A stretch of DNA of 64,000 nt from Bacillus sp. S/N-304-OC-R1. Lineage in GTDB: Bacteria > Bacillota > Bacilli > Bacillales > Cytobacillaceae. Location: positions 1-64,000 of the forward strand of contig NZ_JACWFE010000025.1 in NCBI RefSeq assembly GCF_019749375.1, written 5' to 3'. Below the pieces are notes generated by a model. It ran no database searches and had not been told where the DNA came from. It saw nothing but the letters and a program-made list of their open reading frames with translations. The first letter of the stretch is position 1. Each line of letters begins with the position of its first letter. The position numbers and the translations under genes are program-made. Positions 1 through 8,409 of this stretch are shown here, piece after piece.

Positions 1-88
1 TTAAAAATGTCCTTTACAAAGGGTACACTTTAAATAAAGGCTGCACGTTTTTTTTGATATAAAAGTATAACTTCTCGAGTCAGAGAAA

Positions 89-211
89 TGTCTAGCTCCA
101 GCGCCTACCCCCTCGAGGTCACAAGACGAGCCTCCCAGAAAGGTAAAGGACACCTTTCCGTGAGGCTAGTCTTGTGCTTGTCGGGGGTGACCAAGGCGCT
201 TGCGCTTTTCT
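89..211. repeat. Dispersed palindromic repeat, full copy A
   Basis: An imperfect palindrome of about 120 bases. The left end holds CAGCGCCT, the pyrimidine-rich stretch ACCCCCTCGAGGTCACAAGAC and a GAGCCTC arm. The right end holds the complements GAGGCTAGTCTTGTG, TCGGGGGTGACC and AAGGCGCT. Related copies lie at 18289-18308, 37312-37355 and 41897-42015. It is non-coding and sits upstream of the DUF4931 gene; an open frame crossing it is by chance. From memory such sequences are frequent between genes in several Bacillaceae genomes; their function is not known to me. Confidence 0.8.
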
Positions 212-302
212 TTTGCAAAAATTTCATAGGTGTTTCTTCTCGCATATTCTTAAAATAATCAATAAAATAGGAGTAGACAGAAAGAAAAGCAGGTGCATAT
301 TC

Positions 303-1064
303 ATGAGTCATACTCATCTATTTTTTAATACAGGAATTGGGCGTCAAAAGCCTAATAGTATACGAAATAAAGAGCAAAGCTGTCCATTTTGCGAAAGGGA
401 GAAGCTCACAGATATTCTAGCTTCGGATGGCTCGATCATATTATTAAAAAATAAATTTCCGGTTTTAGAGAATACATTTCAAACCGTCTTAATTGAAACG
501 GACGAATGCCATAGTGAGCTTTCCGTTTATTCGGAGGATCATCTAATAAGACTCATTCGATTCGGTTTAACTCACTGGCTGGAAATGGCCGCTTCAAATG
601 AGTATAAATCTGTTATCTTTTTTAAAAACCATGGTCCACTATCAGGGGGCACTATTGCTCATCCGCATATGCAAATAATAGGTTTGAAGGATATTGATTA
701 TACTGAAAAGGTTCAGGCTAGCGACTTTGAAGGTTTAACGATTCATGAAAAGAATAGAACGGTGTTATCGATATCAACTGCGCCACGTGTTGGATTTTAC
801 GAATTTAATGTGAAGCTTGGGGATATTCATGATATAACGGCATTTGCTAAGTACATCCAGGTTGCTGCTCATTATATTTTGAATCATTTTCCATTTAATT
901 GTACGAGCTATAATTTATTCTTTTATGAATTTGAAGGAAATATTTATGTGAAGATTGTTCCGCGTTCTGTCACGACACCGCTTTTTATCGGGTATTTTAT
1001 TCCCCAAGTTCCTAATAATATAGAGTGGATGAAGAATGATGTGCGGGAACGTTATTTTAGATAA
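303..1064 (+). CDS. DUF4931 family protein, GalT/HIT-like
   Basis: A 253-residue cytoplasmic protein. Near the N-terminus CPFC plus a following Cys-rich stretch (CPFCEREKL) resembles the zinc knuckle of galactose-1-phosphate uridylyltransferases. Around residue 120 the motif AHPHMQIIG has the His-Pro-His-x-Gln active-site pattern of the GalT branch of the HIT superfamily. This suggests a nucleotidyltransferase or nucleotide hydrolase acting through a histidine, but the substrate is unknown. The open frame continues upstream to 174, but that part lies inside the dispersed repeat, so the ATG at 303 is chosen. No operon partner is evident: the next gene has its own promoter. Confidence 0.8.
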   Translation: MSHTHLFFNTGIGRQKPNSIRNKEQSCPFCEREKLTDILASDGSIILLKNKFPVLENTFQTVLIETDECHSELSVYSEDHLIRLIRFGLTHWLEMAASNEYKSVIFFKNHGPLSGGTIAHPHMQIIGLKDIDYTEKVQASDFEGLTIHEKNRTVLSISTAPRVGFYEFNVKLGDIHDITAFAKYIQVAAHYILNHFPFNCTSYNLFFYEFEGNIYVKIVPRSVTTPLFIGYFIPQVPNNIEWMKNDVRERYFR

Positions 1065-1094
1065 AGGGAATATGATCCATTATTTAAAATGAAG

Positions 1095-1123
1095 TTGTTA
1101 TTTAATCGGTAAAAAAATATAAT
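1095..1123 (+). promoter_or_regulatory. Sigma-A promoter of the SEDS gene
   Basis: TTGTTA at 1095-1100, 17 bases, then a perfect TATAAT at 1118-1123. It lies 50 bases before the start codon of the FtsW/RodA-like gene. Seen directly; activity is inferred. Confidence 0.7.
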
Positions 1124-1173
1124 AAAATATTGTATTTTATTTTTTTTGGTGTTTTAACATAAGGAGAAAAGCT

Positions 1174-2349
1174 ATGACTTCAAATAAAACTACGATCCCT
1201 CCTAAATTAGATTTTAACTTAGTGCTCATTTTATTTTTATTGTTTTTAGTCAGCTGTATTTCGATTTATAGTGCACAAACAACAGGTCAATATAAAGAGA
1301 ACTTTCTCTTGAAGCAAGTCATTTGGTATATAGTGGGCACAGGTATTATTGCAGCGGTAATCAGACTGGATTCCGAACAGCTGAAGAAAATCTCCTGGTA
1401 TGCTTACGGCTTTGGTTTATTGCTGCTAGCCTTTTTAATTTTTGCGCCAAGCAGTATTGCGCCTGTGATAAATGGGGCAAAGGCATGGTATAGAGTGCCT
1501 GGAATGGGCTCACTTCAGCCATCTGAGCTTGTGAAGGTGTTTTTAATTATTGTTCTGGCGAAGGTCATTGATGACCACCATCTGAAGAATCCGGCTAAAA
1601 CAATTGAAACTGATTTTCGGCTGTTGATTAAACTTGGCGTATTTACGGGAATTCCTTTGCTGCTCGTCATGCAGCAGCCTGACCTTGGTACCGGTCTTGT
1701 TTTTATTTCGATCATGCTTGGGATGATATTTATCTCCGGAATTTCTTGGAAAATTCTTGTTCCCATTTTCGGGACAGGCATTACACTCATTTCAGTTATT
1801 TTTTACTTTGTTCTATGGCAGCCCGACATATTAGAAAAATATTTGGGGGTCAAGCAGTATCAATTCGGACGGATCTACTCATGGCTTGATCCTTACAATT
1901 ATCAAAGCTCGACAGGCTTTCAATTAACAAGATCACTTCTTGCCATCGGATCCGGTGAAACAAGCGGAAAAGGTTACGGAACGAGAGAAGTATATTTGCC
2001 AGAAAGTCATACGGATTTCATCTTTAGTATCGTTGGAGAAGAGTTTGGCTTTATTGGATCAAGTATTCTCGTAAGTTTATTCTTCCTTCTTATTTACCAG
2101 ATAACAAAGATCGGAATGGAGACAAAGAATAACTTTTATTCGTATATTTGTGTAGGGGCTATTAGTATGATTACCTTCCATGTCTTTCAAAATATTGGCA
2201 TGACCATCGGGCTTCTTCCTATTACAGGGATTCCACTACCTTTTATTAGTTATGGAGGCAGTTCTTTAATGGGGAATATGCTAGCTCTTAGTTTAATATT
2301 TTCAATACGCTACCATTATAAAAAGTATATGTTTTCGAACACCGATTGA
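1174..2349 (+). CDS. FtsW/RodA/SpoVE family (SEDS) peptidoglycan glycosyltransferase
   Basis: A 391-residue integral membrane protein with about ten hydrophobic segments, the usual SEDS length. SEDS proteins polymerise lipid II into glycan strands, usually with a class B penicillin-binding protein. Family signatures are visible: LQPSELVK around residue 115, QQPDLGTGLVF around 167 carrying the conserved Asp, SHTDFIFSIVGEEFGFIG around 280, and PITGIPLPFISYGGSS near the C-terminus. The SHTDFIFS region is closer to RodA than FtsW in my reading, but Bacillaceae carry several paralogues, so no symbol is given. The start follows AAGGAG with 7-base spacing. A bidirectional terminator separates it from the germination operon. 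Confidence 0.9.
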   Translation: MTSNKTTIPPKLDFNLVLILFLLFLVSCISIYSAQTTGQYKENFLLKQVIWYIVGTGIIAAVIRLDSEQLKKISWYAYGFGLLLLAFLIFAPSSIAPVINGAKAWYRVPGMGSLQPSELVKVFLIIVLAKVIDDHHLKNPAKTIETDFRLLIKLGVFTGIPLLLVMQQPDLGTGLVFISIMLGMIFISGISWKILVPIFGTGITLISVIFYFVLWQPDILEKYLGVKQYQFGRIYSWLDPYNYQSSTGFQLTRSLLAIGSGETSGKGYGTREVYLPESHTDFIFSIVGEEFGFIGSSILVSLFFLLIYQITKIGMETKNNFYSYICVGAISMITFHVFQNIGMTIGLLPITGIPLPFISYGGSSLMGNMLALSLIFSIRYHYKKYMFSNTD

Positions 2350-2354
2350 ATAAA

Positions 2355-2390
2355 AAGAGCGGATGCCCAAGTTCTGGGCTCCGCTCTTAT
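2355..2390. terminator. Bidirectional terminator between convergent genes
   Basis: AAGAGCGGA pairs with TCCGCTCTT around an inner GCCCAA/TTGGGC-like stem, with A-rich and T-rich flanks. It lies at the 3' ends of the SEDS gene (plus) and the gerC-type gene (minus), whose stop codon overlaps it. Confidence 0.75.
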
Positions 2391-3451
2391 TCAACCACGC
2401 CTGTTTCAACAATCTTGACCTTTGTATGTATTTTAAAGGTCATATTCTTATAATCCTCATCCCACTTGCTGAAATCGTATCCGCGAATCCTTTTAAGATG
2501 AAAATTTCCGATCCCTAAAGGATCTACGTTTTTCTTCTGGAATAATTTCACTAATTTTAAACATTCTTTATTGACATCCTCCTCCAATTTTTTAGCAATC
2601 TGGTCTACAGCTTTTTGATCTAATCTTTTTCCTGTATACTCTCGAATATCCCCAATGATCTTGAGATAGATATCTAAATGGGAATGACCCTGTCTTGTTA
2701 GCTTATACTTATGGGTAGATCGGATGCTTCTAATGGCAACATCCTCACCTTTTACATTTTTCACCTCGAAGGTTCCCTGGCTATGTTTATCTGATAATAG
2801 TTTAAAGAAAAACATTTTACTTTTAGGCAAAACATAAATTTCCTTATCGTTTTTAAAAATGCTAAGCCCGCTTATTTCAACATCTTCCGGGCTTATTTGT
2901 TTTATTTCCGGAAGATAAGGGTCCTTCCCCTTTTTGTAAAAGTCACGGAGAAAGATATGTAAATTTGTTTTGGGTACATCTCTTAGTTCAATATTTTGCC
3001 GAATTAAACTGCTTAAATATTTTGAAACTCCTTGGGGTCCATAATCTCCTTTTAAAATTTCTAAGGCACTCTCATGAGCTGTTGCTAAATAGTTTCGGGT
3101 CCCAATGCTAGCATCTCTTTCATAAGAGTCAACAAAGTCTATGATGCCTGTATCAGATAATTTATCACCAAATATTGTAATTTCAATACCGCCTGTCACA
3201 ACGTTCCTGGCAGCCTTCTTCTGAACATTTAATAATAAATCTCTGCGCATTAATCCTTCTGTAACGAACACTTTATTTTCAATGGATTTATCAGGAAGGT
3301 AATCTTGAAAAAGAATGGAGCCATTAAATTTCCCATCCTCAGCTAAATCATAGGCTTCTCCTGCTATAATATTGACTTCATCAATGATTTTTTTTTGAAC
3401 GCATCCCGTTAGCAGGAGAAGGATCGTAATGCTTAAGACGAGCACTCTCAT
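2387..3451 (-). CDS. Ger(x)C family spore germination lipoprotein
   Basis: A 354-residue lipoprotein: hydrophobic signal followed by the lipobox LLTGC with lipidated Cys at residue 17. C subunits of GerA-type receptors are held on the outer face of the inner spore membrane and are needed for the receptor to respond to nutrient germinants. The N-terminal part (to about residue 195) and the C-terminal Ger(x)C domain (about 200-350) match family architecture and length. It is the last gene of a gerA-gerB-gerC operon and overlaps gerB by 4 bases (ATGA), which suggests translational coupling. The germinant cannot be predicted from sequence. From memory, the B. subtilis counterpart may be the yndDEF-type cluster rather than gerA, gerB or gerK. 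Confidence 0.9.
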   Translation of the reverse strand: MRVLVLSITILLLLTGCVQKKIIDEVNIIAGEAYDLAEDGKFNGSILFQDYLPDKSIENKVFVTEGLMRRDLLLNVQKKAARNVVTGGIEITIFGDKLSDTGIIDFVDSYERDASIGTRNYLATAHESALEILKGDYGPQGVSKYLSSLIRQNIELRDVPKTNLHIFLRDFYKKGKDPYLPEIKQISPEDVEISGLSIFKNDKEIYVLPKSKMFFFKLLSDKHSQGTFEVKNVKGEDVAIRSIRSTHKYKLTRQGHSHLDIYLKIIGDIREYTGKRLDQKAVDQIAKKLEEDVNKECLKLVKLFQKKNVDPLGIGNFHLKRIRGYDFSKWDEDYKNMTFKIHTKVKIVETGVVE

Positions 3452-4548
3452 TTCTTCTTCACCTTCTTTGCTATTAATATTGCTATAAACAGTAAAGGAA
3501 TATAGATGAAAGTAATGGCAAAGCCTGTTTTTCCTAGATAATCGTTGAGTATGCCGACCCTTTCTCTCGTATTAAATATGTTAATAACACCTATTATGGC
3601 AGCTGAAATAAATAGGACACCTTTTTTCTGTTTTAGATGGTAAATTCTTTTCAGCAGTCTTGAGGCAACCCAAATGGGAATGCATACATTAGGCAGAATG
3701 ACTAGGCTCCAGCTTGCAATGCCAATGTATTCAAACCGCTCCACAAATGGCATTTCAACAATTTTCCACATCGTTAATGTTGCCCAAATGGCCTTTTGAA
3801 GCTGCTCATTAGAGAAATAGGCAATGGTTAGAACCATTAATCCGGTATAGATCATTGTGGTGGATAAAATTGCAAAATGAGCCCATTTTTTTGATTTCTG
3901 GGGTTCCTTAATAAAGGGATAAATAAACAGCACGATTTCAAAGCCGATTAAGGATAATGACATGTGAAAGGATCCAGTTAAAAGATCCATAATGGAATGG
4001 TCAAAAATAGGCAGGAGATGCTCAAACTCCGTGAATTTTAAATCATAGATAAAAATAAGAAATAGGTAGGATGGAAGGATAGCCCCGAAAAAAGCAATCC
4101 CAACAACGACCTTAAAACCGCCATAAATGATATAAATGCATAAGATCATATAAGCAAGCGTATACCAGAAAACACTCATACTAGGAAAGACCCAAACTTG
4201 GATGATTTCGATATAGGTCCTAAGTACGGTTAATGACATAAATAAAAAGTAAAGGATAAAAAAGGAGCTGATTATTTTACCTAACACTTTTCCGAAAACA
4301 AATGCATGAGCTGTTACAATATCTCCGTTGACCGTCTCAGCGATTTTATAGATCAGCCATATAATGATATGGAGAGATAATCCTGCAAGCAGAACAGAAA
4401 TCCACGAATCCTGACTCGTATACTTTGCTATAATCCGCTGATATCCAAGGGTACCTATTCCGATTTGCATAGAAACCACCATATAAAAAACTAAAAATGG
4501 AGCAATTTTAAATCGATCAGGGATTACCTCCTGCATAGGATTATTCAT
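3448..4548 (-). CDS. GerAB-type spore germination permease subunit
   Basis: A 366-residue membrane protein with about ten transmembrane helices, of the GerAB/ArcD/ProY group in the amino acid-polyamine-organocation superfamily. In GerA-type receptors the B subunit binds the germinant. The N-terminal segment FYMVVSMQIGIGTLGYQR is the first helix, typical of the family. The ATG used almost abuts the AAAGGAG site, and a second ATG four codons later is also possible. It sits 8 bases after the gerA-type gene and overlaps gerC by 4 bases. Such operons are normally expressed in the forespore under sigma-G; I could not identify a convincing sigma-G promoter. Confidence 0.9.
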   Translation of the reverse strand: MNNPMQEVIPDRFKIAPFLVFYMVVSMQIGIGTLGYQRIIAKYTSQDSWISVLLAGLSLHIIIWLIYKIAETVNGDIVTAHAFVFGKVLGKIISSFFILYFLFMSLTVLRTYIEIIQVWVFPSMSVFWYTLAYMILCIYIIYGGFKVVVGIAFFGAILPSYLFLIFIYDLKFTEFEHLLPIFDHSIMDLLTGSFHMSLSLIGFEIVLFIYPFIKEPQKSKKWAHFAILSTTMIYTGLMVLTIAYFSNEQLQKAIWATLTMWKIVEMPFVERFEYIGIASWSLVILPNVCIPIWVASRLLKRIYHLKQKKGVLFISAAIIGVINIFNTRERVGILNDYLGKTGFAITFIYIPLLFIAILIAKKVKKK

Positions 4549-4556
4549 CTCCTTTC

Positions 4557-6050
4557 TTATTCATCAATATCTTTTTTCAATTTTGCCTTTTCTTTACTAA
4601 AGCGTACCCGATTTTGTGTTTGTAAGAAAAACGGCCGTAAGTATTGCTTTCTAAAAGGGAACCGGATAAATGAATCCTTTAAGTCCTCTAGCCTTGGAGG
4701 GTAGAGTGGTGCCAAAAATGGCCGTCCAAGTGATGTGAGTCGTAATAAATGGGTTAGCATTAGGCTAAAACAAAAAACAATTCCCAAGAGGCCCCAAAGC
4801 TGTGCGAATAATAAAAATGGGAACCGAAGAAAGCGAATCGTATTGCCCATCTTATAAACTGGCGTTGTAAAGGACGCTAGAGCAGCCAAAGCAACAATAA
4901 TGAGAAGAACATTACTAGTGAGTCCTGCTTCAACGGAAGCGGTACCAATAACAATTCCCCCTACGATACCAATTGTCTGTCCGACTTTAGTTGGCAGTCT
5001 TGCGCCTGCCTCTCTAAGCAGCTCAATTGTTAATTCGAGAAATATCGCCTCTAATATAGGCGGTAATGGAACCACCCTTCTTGAGGTAATCAAGGTTCCG
5101 ATTAAATCTTTAGGAACCAATTCATAATGATAGGTAAGCACCGCAACGTAAATTGGGGTAATTAACAATGAAAACAAAACGGAAAATACACGTATTAATC
5201 GGAAAAATGAAGCAAGAATCCAATTTAAAAAATAATCTTCAAATGACCCGAAAAATTCAACTAAAGTGGTCGGTGCAATTAGTACATGTGGGGACCCATC
5301 TACAATAATTCCGATCTTCCCTTCGGCTAATACCCCTACAACCCGGTCAGGTCTTTCTGTGTCCAATAGCTGAGGAAAAGGAGAATTTGAGTTATCACTA
5401 ATGAGCTGAACAATATAGGAACTGTCCGTAATGGCATCAAATTCAACTTCCTTTATTCGCTGTCTGACAGTATTAATATTTTCCTCATTTGTGATTCCGT
5501 CCATATATAAAAGGGCTACTCTAGTTTTGGATAGGCTTCCTAGTGTAAATTCCTCAACAATAAGTTCTTTTACGGGCAATCGTTTTCTAATCAAATTTAA
5601 ATTTGTTCCAAGTGATTCAACGAATGCTTCCTTTGGACCAATCACAGAAAACTCAATTTCAGGAGGAGAAATACTTCTGACATTTTCTTTTTGGACGGCG
5701 ATAAAGGCAAATTTATCCTCAACACTTTCAAGGGTTACCATGACATATCCGTTTAGTAATTTTTGCTCAACTTTATCGTATTCTTCTGATATTTCTACAT
5801 CTGTTAAAGGAATCAATTTTTTTACATCTTCAATGATGTTCAGTTCGCCTTCCAGCAGTTCTGGGAGCAAGGCTTGCTGAATAATTTCTTGATCAACTAA
5901 TGAAGACATAAAGGTCAAGCAAATACGAATATTTGTCTTTTGATTTCTATGAAAGGATTTAGCAAAATCCTTTGATTTTTCCAATGATTTCTCCAAATTG
6001 CTTTGCTCTTTTTTTGATTCATTTTGTTTCTTGCGAATCCATCTTTTCAT
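4557..6050 (-). CDS. GerA family spore germination protein (A subunit)
   Basis: A 497-residue A subunit of a nutrient germinant receptor. Residues 1-255 form the soluble N-terminal region, starting with a highly charged Lys/Glu/Ser-rich stretch. The conserved block RVVGVLAEGKIGIIVDGSPH lies near residue 235. Four to five membrane helices follow between about 270 and 460, with conserved RREAGARLP-like (LLREAGARLP) and GIVGGIVIGTASVEAG segments. A subunits are thought to assemble as oligomeric channels in the inner spore membrane. It is the first gene of the operon. The start is preceded by a weak GATGGTGAT site. Confidence 0.92.
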   Translation of the reverse strand: MKRWIRKKQNESKKEQSNLEKSLEKSKDFAKSFHRNQKTNIRICLTFMSSLVDQEIIQQALLPELLEGELNIIEDVKKLIPLTDVEISEEYDKVEQKLLNGYVMVTLESVEDKFAFIAVQKENVRSISPPEIEFSVIGPKEAFVESLGTNLNLIRKRLPVKELIVEEFTLGSLSKTRVALLYMDGITNEENINTVRQRIKEVEFDAITDSSYIVQLISDNSNSPFPQLLDTERPDRVVGVLAEGKIGIIVDGSPHVLIAPTTLVEFFGSFEDYFLNWILASFFRLIRVFSVLFSLLITPIYVAVLTYHYELVPKDLIGTLITSRRVVPLPPILEAIFLELTIELLREAGARLPTKVGQTIGIVGGIVIGTASVEAGLTSNVLLIIVALAALASFTTPVYKMGNTIRFLRFPFLLFAQLWGLLGIVFCFSLMLTHLLRLTSLGRPFLAPLYPPRLEDLKDSFIRFPFRKQYLRPFFLQTQNRVRFSKEKAKLKKDIDE

Positions 6051-6227
6051 ATAATCACCATCATTTTCTGATTACGCTTATTGTTACCGAAAATGGAAAC
6101 TTTATGATGATGAGGGACAATGTTTTTGAAATGAGCGCCAACCTTTTACATGGGTAAATGATGATCATAAGATAAGGCAGAGAGGGCTGAGCAGTAATAA
6201 ATGTCTTCTTGAAAGGAAAGAAAAAAA

Positions 6228-6256
6228 TGACTGGCGCGCAAGCGCAGTCATTTTTT
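6228..6256 (-). terminator. Rho-independent terminator after the binding-lipoprotein gene
   Basis: ATGACTG...CAGTCAT stem with an inner CGC-GCAA-GCG hairpin and one bulged G, flanked by A/T runs on both sides, so it could act in either direction. It is directly after the stop codon of the siderophore-binding lipoprotein gene. Confidence 0.8.
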
Positions 6257-6258
6257 AG

Positions 6259-7227
6259 TTACTTTATAAAATATTTCTCAATATCATCAAGCATTAAGTT
6301 AGCAGCAATAACGCCACCTGCAGTATTCCAAATCACATCATCCACTTTGTGGATATTGCCTGCTTTCACGACGCTTAGATTTTTGAATAATGGATCTTCA
6401 ATCCACTCTTCTTCTAAACTGCTTGCTTCACCGTCACCAGTTTCATATGTGAAGTAGAATAGCACGTCACCATCCATTGCAGGAATTCTTTCTTTCGTTG
6501 CATTTCTTTCAGCGAAATCATCAACATTTTGGCTTTCAGGTCTAGCAAATCCAATTTGGTCTAAGATCACTCCTGAGAAAGTATCCTTATGATAAATACG
6601 TACATCTCCAGCCATAAAGCGAACGATTGAAACCTCTTTGTTCACTTTATCCCCAAGCTTCTCCTTAATATCTTTAATGCGCTGATTATAATCAGCAATA
6701 ACCTTCTGGCCTTCAGCTTCCTTATTCAAAGCCTTTGCATAAAGCTTAAAGTTTTCCTGCCAGTTGCCTCGTAAAGTTTCAGCGAATACGGTAGGGGCAA
6801 TGGCACTTAATTGATCGTATATTTTTTCTTGGCGCATTTTGTTTCCAATAATTAAATCTGGCTTTAATGCTGCAATTGCTTCCACATTGACTTCACTCTC
6901 TGTACCTACAACTTTAACATCAGCCATTTTGTCTGCAATATGGGGGTACCAAGGATCACCGGTCCAGGACTGAACCGCACCAACAGGTGTAACCCCTAAT
7001 GCTAATAGGGCTTCAGTTCCTTCATTTGTTAAAATAACGACCTTCTTAGGCGTTTCTTTAATTGTTGTTTCTCCCATTGCATGTTGAACAGTATAGCCTG
7101 TTTCTTCAGTCTTATTATCTGTTTCTTTTTCATTGTTAGTTTGTTTGCTTGAGTTATTTCCGCATGCAGCTAAAACGAAAAACGACAGGATAGAAATAAT
7201 CATTAGAGATAATTTAAATGATTTCAT
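6259..7227 (-). CDS. Iron-siderophore ABC transporter substrate-binding lipoprotein
   Basis: A 322-residue lipoprotein, with a signal peptide and lipobox VLAAC (Cys 22) followed by an Asn/Glu/Thr/Lys-rich linker. The rest is a periplasmic-binding-protein fold of the FecB/FhuD type: residues from about 60 contain the KVVILTNEGTEALLALGV block, and VNVEAIAALKPDLIIGNK is the usual motif of the first lobe. It captures a ferric siderophore or ferric citrate at the outside of the membrane for the divergently encoded permeases. It resembles the YfmC group, but the ligand is inferred. Its promoter is TTGACA-17-TAAGAT on the minus strand with a Fur box directly downstream. Confidence 0.92.
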   Translation of the reverse strand: MKSFKLSLMIISILSFFVLAACGNNSSKQTNNEKETDNKTEETGYTVQHAMGETTIKETPKKVVILTNEGTEALLALGVTPVGAVQSWTGDPWYPHIADKMADVKVVGTESEVNVEAIAALKPDLIIGNKMRQEKIYDQLSAIAPTVFAETLRGNWQENFKLYAKALNKEAEGQKVIADYNQRIKDIKEKLGDKVNKEVSIVRFMAGDVRIYHKDTFSGVILDQIGFARPESQNVDDFAERNATKERIPAMDGDVLFYFTYETGDGEASSLEEEWIEDPLFKNLSVVKAGNIHKVDDVIWNTAGGVIAANLMLDDIEKYFIK

Positions 7228-7252
7228 TATGTAGTTCCCTCCTAATTGCTAT

Positions 7253-7267
7253 TGATAATCATTTTCA
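7253..7267. promoter_or_regulatory. Fur box 1
   Basis: TGATAATCATTTTCA matches the 7-1-7 Fur consensus TGATAATNATTATCA with one mismatch. It lies just downstream of the minus-strand -10 element, a position expected to block transcription of the binding-lipoprotein gene when iron is sufficient. Confidence 0.85.
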
Positions 7268-7278
7268 ATGATAACACT

Positions 7279-7307
7279 ATCTTATGATGGTTTATTATGG
7301 TTGTCAA
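7279..7307 (-). promoter_or_regulatory. Sigma-A promoter of the binding-lipoprotein gene
   Basis: On the minus strand, TTGACA (7302-7307) and TAAGAT (7279-7284) are separated by 17 bases. Fur boxes lie on both sides of it. Confidence 0.75.
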
Positions 7308-7315
7308 TAGTTAAT

Positions 7316-7330
7316 TGAAAATGATTATCA
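7316..7330. promoter_or_regulatory. Fur box 2
   Basis: TGAAAATGATTATCA matches the 7-1-7 Fur consensus with one mismatch. It lies between the two divergent promoters, 6 bases before the plus-strand -35 element, so Fur bound here could affect both transcription units. Confidence 0.85.
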
Positions 7331-7336
7331 AATTCA

Positions 7337-7365
7337 TTGACATCATGTTTTTCATCCAATAGACT
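7337..7365 (+). promoter_or_regulatory. Sigma-A promoter of the permease-ATPase operon
   Basis: TTGACA at 7337-7342, 17 bases, TAGACT at 7360-7365. It drives the plus-strand permease genes; the start codon is about 40 bases downstream. Confidence 0.7.
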
Positions 7366-7407
7366 GAAAATGAATACGGAACATTTCTTAATGAAAGGTT
7401 TATGCTT

Positions 7408-8409
7408 ATGCTGTTAAAAAATAATTCACAACGATGGATTGGTTTATTGATATCTATTATCATTTTAATTTTTTTAATGTGTGCGAGTATTGTATATGGA
7501 TATACAAATACGACATGGAAAATGGCTATTGATGCTTTTTCAGCGTTTGACGGATCGAATGAGGATTTGATTATTCAGTCAGTCAGGCTGCCGAGGGCAT
7601 TGATTGCTTCAGCGGTTGGAGCTAGCCTTGCTATTGCAGGAGTTCTGCTGCAAACATTAACGAAGAATCCATTAGCAGCCCCGGAAATATTCGGGATTAA
7701 TGCTGGTGCAGGGTTTGCTGTTGTTATCGTAGTTACGCTGTTTTCCTTAAGCAATTTGCAAATTTTTACTTGGGTGTCTTTTTTAGGAGCGACAGCAGCT
7801 TTTGTTTGTGTCTATGCTATTGGCTCATTTGGAAGAGAAGGGTTAACTCCGATGAAGCTTACGCTAGCAGGGGCAGCTATTAGTGCTATGTTTGCCTCAA
7901 TGACTCAAGGTTTTCTAGTAATAAATGAAACTGCATTAGAGCAGGTTCTGTTCTGGCTGGCAGGCTCAGTTTCAGGAAGGAAGCTCGAAACGTTAGTAGC
8001 TGTTCTTCCTTATCTAGCTGTTGGCTGGGTCATTGCCATGTTCATTTCTAATAAAATGAATATCCTTTCAATGGGCGAGGATGTGGCAAAGGGGTTAGGC
8101 TTAAAAACAGGCTTGCTCAAAATCATTGCTGGAATTGCGATTATTCTCTTGTCTGGCGGAGCAGTAGCTGTTGCAGGGCCAATCGGCTTTATTGGAATCG
8201 TGATTCCCCATATTACACGTGCTGCTGTCGGAATTGACCATCGTTGGGTAATCCCGTTTTCAGCTGTCTTTGGTGGGATGCTGCTTCTTGCAGCTGACAT
8301 CTGTTCAAGGTATATAATTATGCCGCAGGAAGTGCCTGTCGGAGTGATGACTGCTGTTATTGGAACACCTTTTTTCATCTATATTGCGAGAAAGGGGTTC
8401 AATAAATAA
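7408..8409 (+). CDS. Iron-siderophore ABC transporter permease (FecCD family), first subunit
   Basis: About 333 residues with eight to ten transmembrane helices, usual for the BtuCD/FecCD family. Conserved blocks include RLPRALIASAVGASLAIAG around residue 50, then LLQTLTKNPLAAPEIFGINAG, and GPIGFIGIVIPHITR around 265, which contacts the ATPase. It forms a heterodimeric channel with the next gene product. ATGs occur at 7402 and 7408; the second is better spaced (9 bases) from GAAAGG and is chosen. It overlaps the second permease gene by one base (TAATG), so the two are translationally coupled. Confidence 0.92.
   Translation: MLLKNNSQRWIGLLISIIILIFLMCASIVYGYTNTTWKMAIDAFSAFDGSNEDLIIQSVRLPRALIASAVGASLAIAGVLLQTLTKNPLAAPEIFGINAGAGFAVVIVVTLFSLSNLQIFTWVSFLGATAAFVCVYAIGSFGREGLTPMKLTLAGAAISAMFASMTQGFLVINETALEQVLFWLAGSVSGRKLETLVAVLPYLAVGWVIAMFISNKMNILSMGEDVAKGLGLKTGLLKIIAGIAIILLSGGAVAVAGPIGFIGIVIPHITRAAVGIDHRWVIPFSAVFGGMLLLAADICSRYIIMPQEVPVGVMTAVIGTPFFIYIARKGFNK

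Noticed and set aside
174-302. N-terminal extension of the DUF4931 frame
   Set aside because: It lies inside the dispersed palindromic repeat, has no ribosome binding site and no family similarity; the ATG at 303 gives the normal length.
105-317. Minus-strand frame across the first repeat
   Set aside because: Non-coding palindrome read by chance; no ribosome binding site.
5431-5880. 149-codon plus-strand frame opposite the gerA-type gene
   Set aside because: Antisense shadow of a clearly conserved gene; no start signal.
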